Shown here: positions 52,185-64,000 of the stretch, piece by piece
Position numbering within the stretch: the stretch's first letter is position 1
Layout of the letters: each line of letters starts with the position of its first letter
Source of the DNA: Anoplopoma fimbria
Lineage: Eukaryota; Chordata; Actinopteri; Perciformes; Anoplopomatidae
Length of the DNA stretch: 64,000 nt
Assembly: GCF_027596085.1 (NCBI RefSeq)
Contig: NC_072458.1
Coordinates: 15,351,256-15,415,255 of the forward strand
Direction of reading: 5' to 3'
Translations under genes and position numbers: made by a program
The notes under the pieces: model-generated
Seen by the model: the letters and a program-made list of their open reading frames with translations, nothing else
Database searches by the model: none
What the model was told of the DNA's origin: nothing

Positions 52185-53714
52185 CCATTCATTAATAGCC
52201 AACTGTTTAATCTTTAGGCTGAGATTTAGTTGGAAATGACAGTCAAATGGTGCTACACTGTATGACTGTACTTCAGCAGCATCCCACTCAAGCTAACATT
52301 AGCTATCCATCAGTAGTAAATGTCAATCAGCAATTTACAACAAAGACAGTGAATATTCATGATTATGCCTCAAATCTCAGTGTGAAAGCCTTAGTCATTA
52401 ATATAGTTTCTTATCTTTACAGCCTTTTCCAGTTACTCTTATGTGACAGCGTGATTCTTTCCTCTTAAAGGGGACACGATGCCGGTTGTCTAAAGGGGTT
52501 GCTTTTTCCATGTGATTGGCACATCTGGCTTGCCAATCACCTTGTTGTGCTAACATCAGCACACATGGCAAGCAAAAAGACTTGTTCCACATGAAACCTG
52601 TCCCCACTTCCCTCATCATTCCTTTGCTGAACGCAGCCCTCTCATTTAATCTATACAGTGATCCTTTAATCACTCCACCATGGAGGGCTGTCTACAGAAA
52701 CTTTTGCTCAATTTGACACCAAATTGCATTTGTTCACATATTTCAAAACACAAATTACATCATCAGCCATCTCCAGCTCTCCCAGTGGTGAGCGGAATGC
52801 ATTCACTGCACTGGGAGGCAAAAACAAAGCCGGAAACATCGCACAATGTAGGTCCATGATGTAATCAGTCAGCTGCTTCCCCTGATACAGATTATAGCTG
52901 TGTTCTTGTTGCAGTTTTTACAATAATCCCCCCGCTGTTCAACTGGAGTGTGAAATATGACAGGTGATAAAATGTTTTTGATTGTGTGTTTCAATTTTGA
53001 TAAAAGACTAAAGGGACATTCATGTGTGTAGAATTTCCTGCACTCAAAGTGTACGTGGTTTGTTTACAGACGCTGCTTTCTAACACACCTGCTGTTTAAA
53101 CCGTCTGTCCCTCTAAATCCTGATCAGCTCCTCCACACCCTCTGATGCCTCATGTTCCCTCTTTGTCTCCTATCCTCTCCTTCCTCTCATGTCCTCAAAC
53201 ACACATCAGCCAACACCTCCCCACAGTCAAGTTTATGACATTTCCCCCAAAGATTTGATTCAAGTTAGATTTAATATTTTTTTCAAAACCAAGAATTTCC
53301 AATTCTCAAATAAAATAACATTGATGATGGAGCGTGCTGCACTCAACTGAACGTGGTTTGTTTACATGAAGTAACTTAATGCTTGTAGCAGCCAAACAAG
53401 ACAGTTGTTAAATTATTCCTCATTCAGAACCAACATTTCATATTCAAAAAAAACGTTGTGTGAAGAGAGCAACAAAGACAAAGGTTCACCGAATTTAAAA
53501 TAAAAGTTTTATCAACTATCCAGGATGGGTGTCTAAAATGCCTAAAATAATGTGAGAGAGAGTGAACTCAAACAGTGACTTTATGGACGGATTTCTTAAC
53601 AATGAGCTGAAACTCACTTTAAAGATCTGTTGATGGGAGCTGCATATGCAGGTGATAACCTGTAGTTTCTCCTATGAGCAACTATTCCAAGTCACAACAC
53701 ATTTTCAAATATTG

Positions 53715-53925
53715 ATTTGTCTCTTAGAAATTAATGTTGACGTGCTCTTGCAAAAATAAATTTAGTAAATGAACTAATCTAACATCTTAAACAAATAAGA
53801 CAATCGCATACTTTCCCCCACTATTCCAAGTTTCTTTGTCTCTTAATGTTGACGTGCTCTTGCTTAGTAAATGAACTAATCTAACATCTTAAACAAATAA
53901 GTCGCATACTTTCCCCCACTTTCAG
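53715..53925. repeat. tandem duplication, about 110-bp unit, 2 copies with small deletions
   Basis: ttgtctcttag(aaatt)aatgttgacgtgctcttgc ... agtaaatgaactaatctaac ... gcatactttcccccact occurs twice. The right copy lacks two short segments (aaatt and aaaaataaattt). Confidence 0.88.
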
Positions 53926-54949
53926 ATTATGATAATAAACCTTACACACGTATCAACTTGTATGTATACAAAAATTGAATTTTAGTTACACATACTTAAT
54001 ACACAGGATTTAACAACGACAATACAGAGACAGAAATGTGCATCTGCCATGTGACTTACTAGCGTGTAAAAATATCGTTAATATTTACTGTTTTTTCTAC
54101 CTGTTGTTCAAGACCCTCCGGTCCTTAACAAAAATATATGTCTTATCACCGAAGGTTGATGGATGGCACTGTGGTCCCACGGTGTGTCGGGTCTTTAAAG
54201 GGCATGAAACATATTTAGCTCTGTTTTCCTCTCACAGATTCAGGAAAAAAATCTACTTTCCTGAAATCACACATGGAATAACTTGAGTGGGGTTATTGAA
54301 TACTCTAAAGACTTATACAGTGTTATTCCGGTATTGGAATGTCTCTGCGTCACCTACCGCCGGTAGGGGGATGATTCTCAAGTGTTAAATACACAATGCT
54401 GCTCCACCCTCGCTACAACTTTAAGGATTGGTGTTGAAGGGATACAACAGCAATTTATCATTTCAACTCCTTAAAATCGGGGAACTTGCATGAGATAGAT
54501 TTAAAACAGATAATGGTCAGAATTTAAACAACAGAGGTTGAGCTGCCTGCCTTTGTTCTCTCTGTGAATGGCAGAATCTAGGACTTCAAATTGTGGTTAA
54601 CACATACAACCTCAGAGTAAAAGCTCAAATGGAAGTTGACATATTGATAGCAGAAAATGTTAGAAAGGGAAAGTGTTTTATTGTAGAAATGTTGTGAGCA
54701 CAATTGAACAAAATGTACTGTAGGTTTGAATTAGTGTAATCTTGCCCTTATTTTCACACTCTTTAAGTGCCCATGAAACCCTGCATTAAGTTCATGTCAC
54801 CCTTTTCTCAGGCTTTCACCCCAAACACTCCAGAGAGAAGAACCTCTTACTTGTTTTCACCCCCAACTGCTTTGGCACTGTGACTAGTTGAATGTAATAA
54901 TAGTCAGCAGTTCATCCATGCGGGTCTGCTGTGGGGGCAGCAGTAGCTG

Positions 54950-55091
54950 ACCACTCTCTGACTGCTCTCTATGATGGCCACCCTCTGACTGCTCTTTATG
55001 AGGACCACCATCTGACTGCTTTTTATGATGGCCACCCTCTGACTGCTCTTTATGATGGCCACCCTCTGACTGCTCTCTATGATGGCCACCA
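54950..55091. repeat. minisatellite, 27-bp unit, about 5 copies
   Basis: The unit ctgactgctctttatgatgg + ccaccct is repeated with point variants. Being a multiple of three, it makes repetitive open frames on both strands. Confidence 0.9.
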
Positions 55092-56000
55092 TCTCTGCAG
55101 ACTCAGCCTTCTGCAGTTGGTCTCCAGTTAATTCGGAGCTGTCTGCACAGGGAATGCGTCATCCTCTCCTTCTTCCTAATATACCACTTTCTCCTAATCA
55201 ACATCTCAAGTTCTCACTTACACATTTTTACCTTTCCCCTACAATGAGTTTAGCCTTATTTCTTTAACACTTGTTTGTTGCTCATTCTGCTCTACTTCAC
55301 TCCTCCACTTTGCCTATCCATCAGCTGTCTCGTTTGCCCACTCACCCATTTCCATCTCCATTCCCTCCATTCCAGCTCGTCTCTCTCCTCTTTTGTGCTC
55401 ATTCCCATTGAATGTAATAACGTTAATGTGATCCGCAGTGTGTCCATAAAACACACTCTAATCTCCCTGGCTGTCTGTGGGCATGCGGCTGAACCTGTTT
55501 GGCTATTTCTTCTCTATTTCTCATGGTTAAAGTGACTGTGTTATCACTGAACAGCTTATTTCTTTGCTGTAGCTGAAGCTGTATGCCTCGGTTTGAATGC
55601 CACTGTTGCTATGGTGAGCAATGTGCTTATCTTATATTGCCCTTATTATTAGCTGGAGGAATCTATTTACATTTCAGCACCTGGCTTCATTTTTGATGAT
55701 GTGTAAACATTAAGGAACATTAACTGCAAACTCGATCATTTTATACACTAAGAGTGTGATTAGTGATGTATGTAGCATGCACATGCTATAGGAGCACGTT
55801 CATTGAAAGCTGAACTGAGTGTATCTGCCCAGAGCTCGCAGGATTCCCTTTTTTGCACTCAGAGGAGGATGCTTGTCCTCTTGAGGATACAGTTTTGTGC
55901 ACTCTTGTCACCTGCATGAGTCTGGTTTGTATGTGCACAGCCCTGACCTGTTCGTCAACGAGAACAAATGTACATGAACTAGTCCTTTTTTTGGGACTGT

Positions 56001-59000
56001 GAACTTAGTTATAAATTCAAAACTGTTAACGTGAACTAGTTCATTTTAACACTGGATGTGATCATATTTAACACAAAGCTAAATTTACACACCGTCTGGT
56101 GTTGAGCTCACTGACGGCTGTTTCTGCTGGCTGGAGAAACAGCCAACCAATGAAAGCATAGTAGGGGGGATTTAGAATGGGGAATTATTATCCTACAGTA
56201 AAAAGTTACCTAACTACATCAATGAAAAATACTGAGTGGTCAACAAGAAAGGAAACAAGCTTTGGTGAGACGGATGCAGCTGTACAGGTTTTTTGTCAAC
56301 TTACAAAAATCACTCTTGGCCTGGCAGAAGGATTATTGGGGAAGGGGGGGCAATCATTTAAAGTTTCTGTGGCCGAGGGTTACGTTACGATAGATGTGGT
56401 CATATTTATTTTCTGTCTTGAAGAACTTCCATTTGGTGATCAAGTGGTCAGTTCTGGATTTCTCGGTTCTGGGCTACAGCAGAGACATTGCTGCCGGCTT
56501 ACACTAAAAACAGGCAAACTCCCAGTTCAGAACAGTACAGAAAATGTCTTTGCCTGTTGTATTCATTACAATTACTGTTTGTGACAAATAAATGGAGCTT
56601 GCACGAGTAGTGATAAAGCCAAATTTGTCCATAAGTGACAAGTTGCTTTGTGTTTAATCTGAAAGCACCTTAACAACACTGCAATATAAAGGAAGCAGTC
56701 TGTTTCTAAATATGCATGTGCACTACAATGAATGGCTCTTCATTTGGAGCTGCTACCACACAGCACTCCTTCTTGATCCCATTTAACACCAGCATGTGTT
56801 ACTTCTTCCTCAGGGCAAAGTCAACCTGCATTCTGTACATACCTGACGGAAGCCATGCAGGCCCTGGACATTAGAATGCACCTCAGATCACAGCTCTCCT
56901 GCCCTCAGGAGAGGCACTTAACCTGTGCTGACCCCTCTCAAGCCTCAGCTAGAGGAGGAGATAGGCATCTGACAGGCCGATAAATCATAGCATTAATGAC
57001 AGCATCAGTGTGGGACAACAGGCGCACACAAAGCTGTATTAGACATGCATTTGACAAGCTGCTAAGGTCATACAGAACATTGGAACCCTGTCCTCCTCAT
57101 GCTTATGAAACAGGGATTTAGCACCACTTTTAAAGAGAGGATACGAGAACTCTACTCTGTGTAGTAAATGTTTAAAATTACTTTATTATATTTAACTAAG
57201 CTCCAATATTGTAGTAAAAGTGAGATTCCCATGTCTTTTTGACTATAAAGCAGGTCTAGGTGCCATATCAATACTATGAAAGTATCAAATTCCAAAAGAA
57301 TGGCATTATGGGCGACTGTGGCTCAGTGGTAGGTAGAGCAGGGTCGTCCTTCAGTCAGAGGATCTGCAGTTATATCCCCGGCTCCGCTAGTCTATGTTGA
57401 TGTTTCCTTGGGCAAGAGACTTAACCCAAAATTGCTCCCGCAGGCTAATCCGGCAGTGTATGAATGGGTGTGAATGGGTGAATGTTGACATGTAGTGTAA
57501 AAGCGCTCTGAGTGGTTGGAAGACTACAAAAGCGCTAATCAAGTACAGTCCATTTACCAGTTACCACAATTGATTTTATTTGCTGAAATTACAAGTGTCA
57601 CTGTATCTTGCTAATTTACTAAAAGGAACTCCATAAATTGCAATGCTGCAAAAGTTTTTAAATATGCATTTGATAAATACATACAGTACATGATGTCATA
57701 GTAACTCAGTGTTTATGTGAGCAAAAGTATAAATTACCGAGGTATTTTTGTGCTACAACAGGCCCTGAGCAAAAAGTATAATCCTCACCAACTATTGATC
57801 CATTTAAAAGATTTGGAAATAAAACAGCAGCACTCTCCTTAAACTGCTGGTTGGAGCTTGTCAGCTCCAATATCTTCGTATTTGGTTTACTACAGACCAC
57901 ATAGACGTACATAAAAACTAACCCGGACAAACAACATGAAAACTAAATGTAGACTTTATCATTTGTTTTTCTCTAAATTCTGATTTTGAGGCAAAGCCTC
58001 TGGGATCAGCACTACTTGGGTTCCCATACAGTTCAGGTCCTGAACAGGGTCTCTATTGTATTGTCACCATCCAGTCAACATTTCGGGCAGTACATGTATA
58101 AATTACCGTCAAGAAACCAAATCTTTCTCTCCAGGGGATAAACGTCTTCCAGTTTGGACAACAAATTTGGAGATAAAAACTTAATTTTAATGTCCCACCT
58201 TCAGGACAGGCTATAATACATCATTTGTGTAAAGTTCATCCTTCAGCTTGGAAATTGTAGTTAACTCAAGTTCGACTCAAAAGCTTTTTCCAGAATTTTT
58301 AACAGCATAGAGTTTGCTTAGGAGAGTTGCTGCTGTAAGCAAAATATATAAAGTTTGTTTAATAAATTCTACTAGCTACTGAAATGAGAGGTGGTTGAAA
58401 GCTCCAGGAGAAACGGGAAAGATGTTGTGTCTTCTCAAACTGTGAAGACTTTTTTTTACATATTTCTTTCTGGGTTTTTCTCTATGAGGACACAAGCTTC
58501 ACTTTGCTCTAAGTGTTCATTGAAGGTGAGAAGCAAACCCAAAAATCTAAGTCAAGGTTAAAGCATTGTCAAAACAGTGTGTCACATTAGTTTCTTGGCT
58601 GACTGCGCCAGATGGACGGTGAGGTCATCATCATGAGACGTGACTGCTAATTGAGTGTAGTAACAGATGTTGTGGAGGACACAGCCCTGAGAGGAGTGTC
58701 TCTACGATCGAGTGATGGAGGTTATTTCCATGTTGCTGGGTAACAGTGTGAGTGAAATGCTTGGGCTGAAATGAATAAAGTGGAAATCGGTGTACTGTTG
58801 AATCCTGCTGTGTCCTTTGACCCCCCCCCCCCCATCATTAGCACTCAGTCACAGCCACATAAATAATTCATACAGCATCTTAAATCAGGAGGCCATGGAA
58901 CGTTAACCATGCTGCCACACTTAGCCTGCTGATCATTCCCCCCTCTCCTGTTATCTTGTTCTCTCAAACACTCATTTATTTAATAGTCCTCATTAGTGAG

Positions 59001-59150
59001 GGTGACACAACATATGGCGTTTTAATGTTGAAAAAGTATTTTCCCATTTACTTTTCCATTATGGCTGTGAAGCGCAGACAACAAGATGCGCAACATGAAT
59101 GTTGGAAAATAGATGAAGCACATGAGCATTTGTGTGCCATCAACTAAATT
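56001..59150. other. upstream region 4 of gabbr1
   Basis: It holds a 135-codon plus-strand frame at 56177-56584 without recognisable domains (probably fortuitous), the plus-strand SINE at 57310-57560 and a poly-C run near 58820-58833. No known exon was found. Confidence 0.5.
57310..57560 (+). mobile_element. tRNA-derived fish SINE, plus strand, complete
   Basis: It starts gggcgactgtggctcagtgg (A box, followed by a 4-bp 'ggta' duplication). It continues through a B-box-like segment (cagttatatccccggctccg) and the body gtgtatgaatgggtgtgaat, and ends caagtacagtccatttacca. The family is a tRNA-derived SINE with a short LINE-like tail; all other copies in the window lie in the opposite orientation. 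Confidence 0.78.
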
Positions 59151-59151
59151 A

Positions 59152-59539
59152 TGTCAAAATGCTGTAATGGCTCTGGAACACAACAAGCTTGAAAGCACAA
59201 CACAAACACAGTCCCAGGTCCAAAAACAGGCAACCGTCAAAACCAGGTAATCTGTCATAACAAGCAAACTGCACCAGACAGCCGGCAATCAACAATCAAT
59301 AATCTGTGTATCAGGCACATGGTCAGCCAGGCTAGAGCAGATAAACACTAGACAGTCAGACAGGGAATAGGTGGATATACCTGTATACTGATAGGTTGAT
59401 CAGGGAAATGGGAAGCAGGTGAGTGAGTGGGCAGGAGGTCAAGTGATGGAGAGGGAGGGAGTGTCTGGATGTGAGTGGACAGGGAGAGCTGGAATATGGC
59501 AAACAGAACAAATGTTAGGAGCTGGCTGGAGTTGTGACA
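59152..59539 (-). mobile_element. solo-LTR-like element (Ty3/gypsy style)
   Basis: The plus strand begins TGTCAAAATGC and ends GTTGTGACA, so on the minus strand it runs TGTCACAAC...TTTTGACA with TG...CA ends. The interior is rich in CACCTG/CTCACTCACCTG, as in fish gypsy LTRs. No internal retroviral-type genes flank it, and no convincing target-site duplication was seen, so the call is tentative. Confidence 0.4.
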
Positions 59540-59755
59540 CATGCATTATGTAAAACTCAGAGCAAATGAGAATGGGAATTGGTAGATTGCAATACATCTA
59601 CATTTTGCTTTTTATTTGCTCCTTATTTGTTGTCTGACCATATACATATACAACTGATCTGGGGACTGCAGAAAACAACATTTAAGACTTATAAGACATT
59701 CAGTGGTAACTGTGAAAGGAGTAATTGCCAATCTAACAACACAAGTATATGATAA

Positions 59756-59862
59756 ATAGACTTCCATTTATAAAGCACTTTTAGTCTTCTGCCCATTCAA
59801 AGCGCTTTACACTACTCTTCATTCACCCATTCACTCACATTCATACACTGATGGCATAGTAT
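59756..59862 (-). mobile_element. tRNA-derived SINE, 3' fragment
   Basis: cttccatttataaagcactt, tcaaagcgctttacactac and cattcatacactgatggcat match the inverted tail and body. The copy stops after about 105 bp. Confidence 0.65.
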
Positions 59863-59987
59863 GAAAAAAAAAAGTTTAGGCTATCAAGTAGCCGAATGCT
59901 GGAAGCAATCCACAGATGAAAAATGCATTATGCAGACTCTGGGTTCTATCTTTGTCTAAATGAAATCAAGATGACTAATCTGTCACT

Positions 59988-60465
59988 GTCACAGTTCTGC
60001 CCCATACTCTCCTGTCACTCTGCCTCACACTCACCTAATCAGCTCACTCAGCTCACCTGTCAGTCACTCCCTGCTCATCAGCTCAACCACCCTCACCTGC
60101 CCACACAGCTGCATCTGCTCTGTAATCACTCACTCTGTATTTAAGCTCCTGTCTCACACACACTCATGGCCAGATTGTTCACCGCACTATGCCAGACTCT
60201 CCAGCACTCTTCTTTGGACTGATCCCGTTACCAACCTCGCCTGCCCCGGACTCTTCTGCCTCGTCTCTGCCCCGGTAAACGCCTCAGCCTCCTGTCCCCG
60301 ACCTCGAGTTCTGCCTCTGCACCTCCTGGATTCTGTCTGCCTGTTCCTGTGGCTGTTTGGCGTATTCCCGGCTGGATTTCTCTGTGTGAGTCTGCTCGTG
60401 CCCAGTCGTACTGCATCTGGGTCCTTTATACACCCATTACAGTCACTGTGCACCAGATTTTTTTT
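59988..60465 (+). mobile_element. LTR-like fragment (Ty3/gypsy style), plus strand
   Basis: It starts TGTCACAGTTCTGCCCC, continues with repeated CTCACCTG-type blocks, a TATA-like gtatttaagctcc (60137-60150) and a CpG-containing 3' half (60220-60430). The composition and order resemble fish gypsy LTRs. A TG...CA right end could not be placed, so it may be truncated. Confidence 0.4.
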
Positions 60466-60586
60466 TATGATTGGCCTAATTGACAATCTATGATAACTCT
60501 AAAACATTTTCAACATAACCCAATCTCATTTTCAACAATCAAATGTATAAATAAACATATGTGTATACAGTATTTTTGCACTTCAC

Positions 60587-60652
60587 TAAAAAAAAAAAAA
60601 AAAAAAAAATAAAGAAAAGGAAAAAAAAAATATATATATATATATATATAAT
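60587..60652. repeat. poly-A and (TA)n tract
   Basis: A run of A, followed by aaagaaaagg, a second A run and (TA)n. Its position behind the LTR-like fragment does not prove an insertion. Confidence 0.85.
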
Positions 60653-60713
60653 ATTAGTCAAAAGTAGGAAACCAAGCACAGCTCACAATATGCTGTGTTA
60701 CCTTGAGGAAAAG

Positions 60714-60756
60714 GTGGGATAGGTGTCTGAAGTCTCCCTTCAGACACCTATCCCAC
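60714..60756. repeat. perfect inverted repeat, 19-bp stem, 5-nt loop
   Basis: The arms GTGGGATAGGTGTCTGAAG (60714-60732) and 60738-60756 are exact reverse complements around tctcc. Confidence 0.93.
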
Positions 60757-60974
60757 AGCTAATATACACACAAATTCAGATACATATCAGTAAAAACATC
60801 ACCTCCATTTTATTAGATTTCCCAATGGAGCTGTCCTTTGAATATCATCTGGCTGGCTAAAAAATTCTCCCAATGCATAAGGGGAAAAAAAAAAAAGTCT
60901 TTCTTCAATTCATAGTGTTACATTAATGCCTCACAGCTTCCCTTCAGCATCCTTTAACCTTTTGGAAAAACTCC

Positions 60975-61112
60975 CCAACAGGTTTTAGGGGAGTTTTTCC
61001 TGTGCCGATGTGAGGGTCCCGGGACAGAGGATGTCGCATGTGTACAGATTGTAAAGCCCTCTGAGGCAAATTTGTGATTCTGGGCTTTACAAAATGAACT
61101 GAATTGAATTGA
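60975..61112 (+). mobile_element. L2-type LINE 3' end with (GAATT)n tail, short copy
   Basis: caacaggttttaggggagtt, gatgtgagggtcccgggaca and gattgtaaagccctctgagg match 52030-52130. It ends actgaattgaattgata. Confidence 0.65.
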
Positions 61113-64000
61113 TAAATCCTGCCTTCAATTTTACAAGCTGAGAAACACAATGCAGCATAGACACTATTCAAATACCCACAGGACACAGTCCCTGCTCCGA
61201 CATTATGCTGCTTTCTCTCTCTGCTGGCGTGACTGATGCACAGACCTCACACTGATAAACAACACTGTTTAATAAAACCATTTGCAATCCATAAATGAGA
61301 GCAATGGTTCAAAGAGCTCTGACAGACTGCAATTATACAGTTGTACACAGCAGGGAGCAATGATAGGCCAGTGACCCTGTCAATAAAACATTTAATTTGT
61401 TTCCCGAGAAGCTGACAGCTCAGGACTGATCAACACATTGACCTGTGTGGCCTAGTCAGATGTTTCACAAAGTTAACGTGTAAAGTCTGATAAGGCTAAG
61501 AATCATTATAATGTGCAGCCAAAGTCTATAAAAAACTTCAACCTAGGTGTCTGACAACAACAAATTACTTCCAAGTAGTTTCTTGAATGTTTTTCAGACA
61601 GTTTCCCTCCCTTGATGGGAATGTAGCATAGTCACCTCCTCCTCCAGCTGCGTAGCACAACAATCTGAGCCCCTGTACGCAGCCTCAGTGGACCTCTACC
61701 CCTTTAAGACATTGTCACACCTGTACAAATACCTGAATTTAAATATAAACTCATGCATCCTTAGCCATAGCTACATTATTTATTTCTGTGTAATATAAGA
61801 CTGACAAAATGTCAAAATGAACTACTTTAAAGTGAACTGGGTTTAGACTGGACTCCAGACCTGGACTAAGACTCAGCGTCCGAGCAGGAAGGATACTTGT
61901 GAGAATAGCCACCAACAATCAAACAATCATGTTTTTGAAGCTACAGAGTTCAATAATAATTATTTCTTTATTAACATTGTTTCATATTGTGTAATAGCTA
62001 GAATGTACTTTGCTAAACAGACTCCTTGATCTGAAAGGTACAATTGTCCTTTCAGTAATGTAAATGTTTAGTGTGAACTGTCTGTTTCTCAAACTGAAGG
62101 CAATGCTGCTTCATTTAGCAGTATTCAGTCTCACCATCCCTCCTCTCCTCCATCCTCCGTGTCTCACCATCCCTCCTCTCCATGTCTCACCATCCCTCCT
62201 CTCCTCCGTGTCTCCCCGTCTCACCATCCCTCCTCTCCTCCATCCTCCGTGTCTCCCCAGACTCTCCTTCCCTCCTATAAGCATCATCTGGCAGAGAGAC
62301 GTCTAAGTGGAGACATTAGTGCCATGACAACCGATCTGACACGTTGAACGTGTTAAAGAAATCACACCCTGACTGTTGCTATTGTTATCTGTCTTAATCT
62401 TTTATTATATTCTATTAAAGGCCAGTGTCATACTGCCATCTAGTGTCAAAGGGGCACTGATTTTAGCTGTAGAATTGTTTTAAAGAAGAGAAATTCTTAT
62501 TACATTTATATTATACTGTTATTGTGCTTTTTAGCTTAGTTTTGAAACGATTTGGAGGAATACTTGAGACAATGTTGATCCCTTTATGAATATGACACTT
62601 TTCTATCAAATACAGGGGAAGTCAGCTTGGAAAACTGAGATTTTATCATGTGAAATGTATATAAGACACTACAAACAGGGCACAAAAGATCTTCTAAATA
62701 TTTCTGAGGAGCATCTTGACATACTTTACTGATCACACATGATTTAAACTACTAGCTACAGCAAATAGGAGATGACCTTCAAACTGGGTGAACTATCCTT
62801 TTGGTTCTTTTCTTTAAAAGCTTTTCTAATGAATTGGGATTAATTTCATCCTGTTTCTTTTTTTTTTTTGCAGTAATGCTGTTTCTTAAAACAATACCAC
62901 CTTGGGAAACTTTATTTTCCTGAGATAAAACAACCTAGGCTGCACTCTTGAACATCATCATTAACAATTTCTGATCAGTTCAGTTTGTGTAAGGTGACAC
63001 AAATCAATTTGCTGAATTTGGATTAAAATTACTTTTTTATAGGTCAATAGCTCTTTAGATCTTCCTAATGGAAAGGTTCAGGTAATCAACACACCAGCCA
63101 ACAAATCTCTCCACATCGTCTCTACAGATCGCACTATTTAAGTACGAGGCCTAAAAGTGCAGAGTCATCAGAGAGTTTTCCCCAAAGCCTGGCAGTGTGA
63201 GAGTAAATAAACTGCAGAGGGATCATCTTAACACAGATCTACCACTGGGTCTTTAAACAAAGTCAAATTTGTGTGAAATTTAAATGTGGCATGATCTAAT
63301 GAAGCACCATTAAATCAAATATAACAAAATGGAAAGAATGTGACACCACAATAAACCTGCAAAGAGAGGACAAATACTCAGGGCGTGAATACGTATGTAA
63401 GGCAATTTATATACCATTGAGGACACAGAGGTCACGTCCTCTGTATTTCTTATCTGTGTGGGGGCTACTCTACATACTTTTTTTTTGGGGGGGGGGTATT
63501 TTGGTTGTATATATTTTAATAATTTCCATACATTTTTTTTTTCCATTTTAGCTGTGATGTTAAATTATTTTTGCTTGTCCTGGTTAGTATACTCTTCTTT
63601 AACCAGGACAGATATGAAAGCTAAAAATAAAGATGAACAGTGATCTACAGTGATGGTTTTACATTTGTCCAGGTTATAACATCCTATTTGTGTTTCCACA
63701 GTCCAACAGAGAAAAAAAAAACATTAACCACAGCAGCTGTTACTGCTTGCTTATTCACAGGTTATCAGCAGCTGCACAGAGCCACAACATCGGCTTAATG
63801 ACCTCTACTCGGAACAAAGAATTGTAAGGTTTAACAGGCTTAAAAACACCACCCACTCTTCATCTGGGATGGAAACAGCAGCAGCACAATATCGCCACCC
63901 TGAGATGGGAGGACTGTCAATGGAGGCTGACTCACATACTGGCAGTGTAGAGGCAAGGTTTTTTTTTGGTTCATCTCTTTTAAAATTGATGTTTAAAAAA
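61113..64000. other. upstream region 5 of gabbr1
   Basis: It contains a CT-rich minisatellite at 62128-62265 (ctcaccatccctcctctcc units), and T/G runs at 63478-63498. No exon, promoter or named transposon was recognised in the remainder. Confidence 0.5.
62128..62265. repeat. CT-rich minisatellite, ctcaccatccctcctctcc units
   Basis: Four to five degenerate units alternate with tccgtgtctc. The pyrimidine-rich strand is plus. Confidence 0.8.

Larger units (their letters stand above)
48161..56000. other. upstream region 3 of gabbr1
   Basis: It holds a SINE (50822-51122), an L2-type 3' end (51860-52184), a tandem duplication (53715-53925) and a 27-bp minisatellite (54950-55091). No coding exon was recognised. 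Confidence 0.5.

Noticed and set aside
56177..56584. 135-codon plus-strand frame
   Set aside because: Mixed composition but no recognisable domain, signal or splice context. I could not match it to a family, so it is treated as fortuitous.
57310..57385. tRNA-like sequence with A and B boxes
   Set aside because: It is the head of a SINE: the body and tail of the family follow directly, the B box is degenerate, and it does not close a tRNA cloverleaf.

Overview
The window is vertebrate nuclear DNA, most likely from a percomorph-type teleost fish. It is AT-rich, intron-dominated and dense in fish-type repeats: tRNA-derived SINEs ending in a CCATTTACC-type tail, L2-type LINE 3' ends with (TGTAA)n or (GAATT)n tails, RTE-like LINE 3' ends, a TTAA-flanked THAP element, and long CA/GA microsatellites. 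There are no operons, bacterial genes, rRNA, functional tRNA genes or CRISPR arrays.

One protein-coding gene could be established: gabbr1, the GABA-B receptor subunit 1, on the minus strand. Eleven consecutive coding exons were located by protein similarity and by GT-AG splice sites with compatible phases. The first exon (38826-39086) carries a signal peptide and is of the short '1b' type. The last one visible (748-880) ends just after transmembrane helix 2. Together they give 533 uninterrupted codons: the signal peptide, the complete Venus-flytrap ligand-binding domain, TM1, TM2 and the start of extracellular loop 1. TM3-7 and the coiled-coil tail must lie beyond coordinate 1. All the GABA-contacting residues I could map are present, so this looks like a functional receptor gene.

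Layout: 1-39086 is the gene (eleven exons, ten complete introns and one partial). About 39480-40080 is CpG-rich and is the probable promoter and 5' leader region. 40081-64000 is upstream DNA, either intergenic or the intron of a longer isoform, with SINEs, LTR-like pieces, minisatellites and L2 tails but no exon I recognise. Intron 2 (23090-30753) holds three different LINE fossils in a row. Intron 1 (30889-38825) holds a LINE inserted inside another LINE, and a gypsy-type gag remnant. Intron 8 (7917-13001) holds a Kolobok-like DNA transposon relic carrying a THAP fragment.

The most interesting signals are regulatory or structural. A (UG)49 tract ends 16 nt before the splice-acceptor AG of the symmetric, weak-donor exon 4. 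A (UC)36 tract forms the polypyrimidine tract of symmetric exon 9. An acceptor-like site lies inside exon 1 where a sushi-domain ('1a') isoform would join. There are also four long near-perfect hairpins with 2-6 nt loops, and a 58-bp palindrome flanked by TTAA. All calls come from reading the sequence and from family knowledge; no searches were run.
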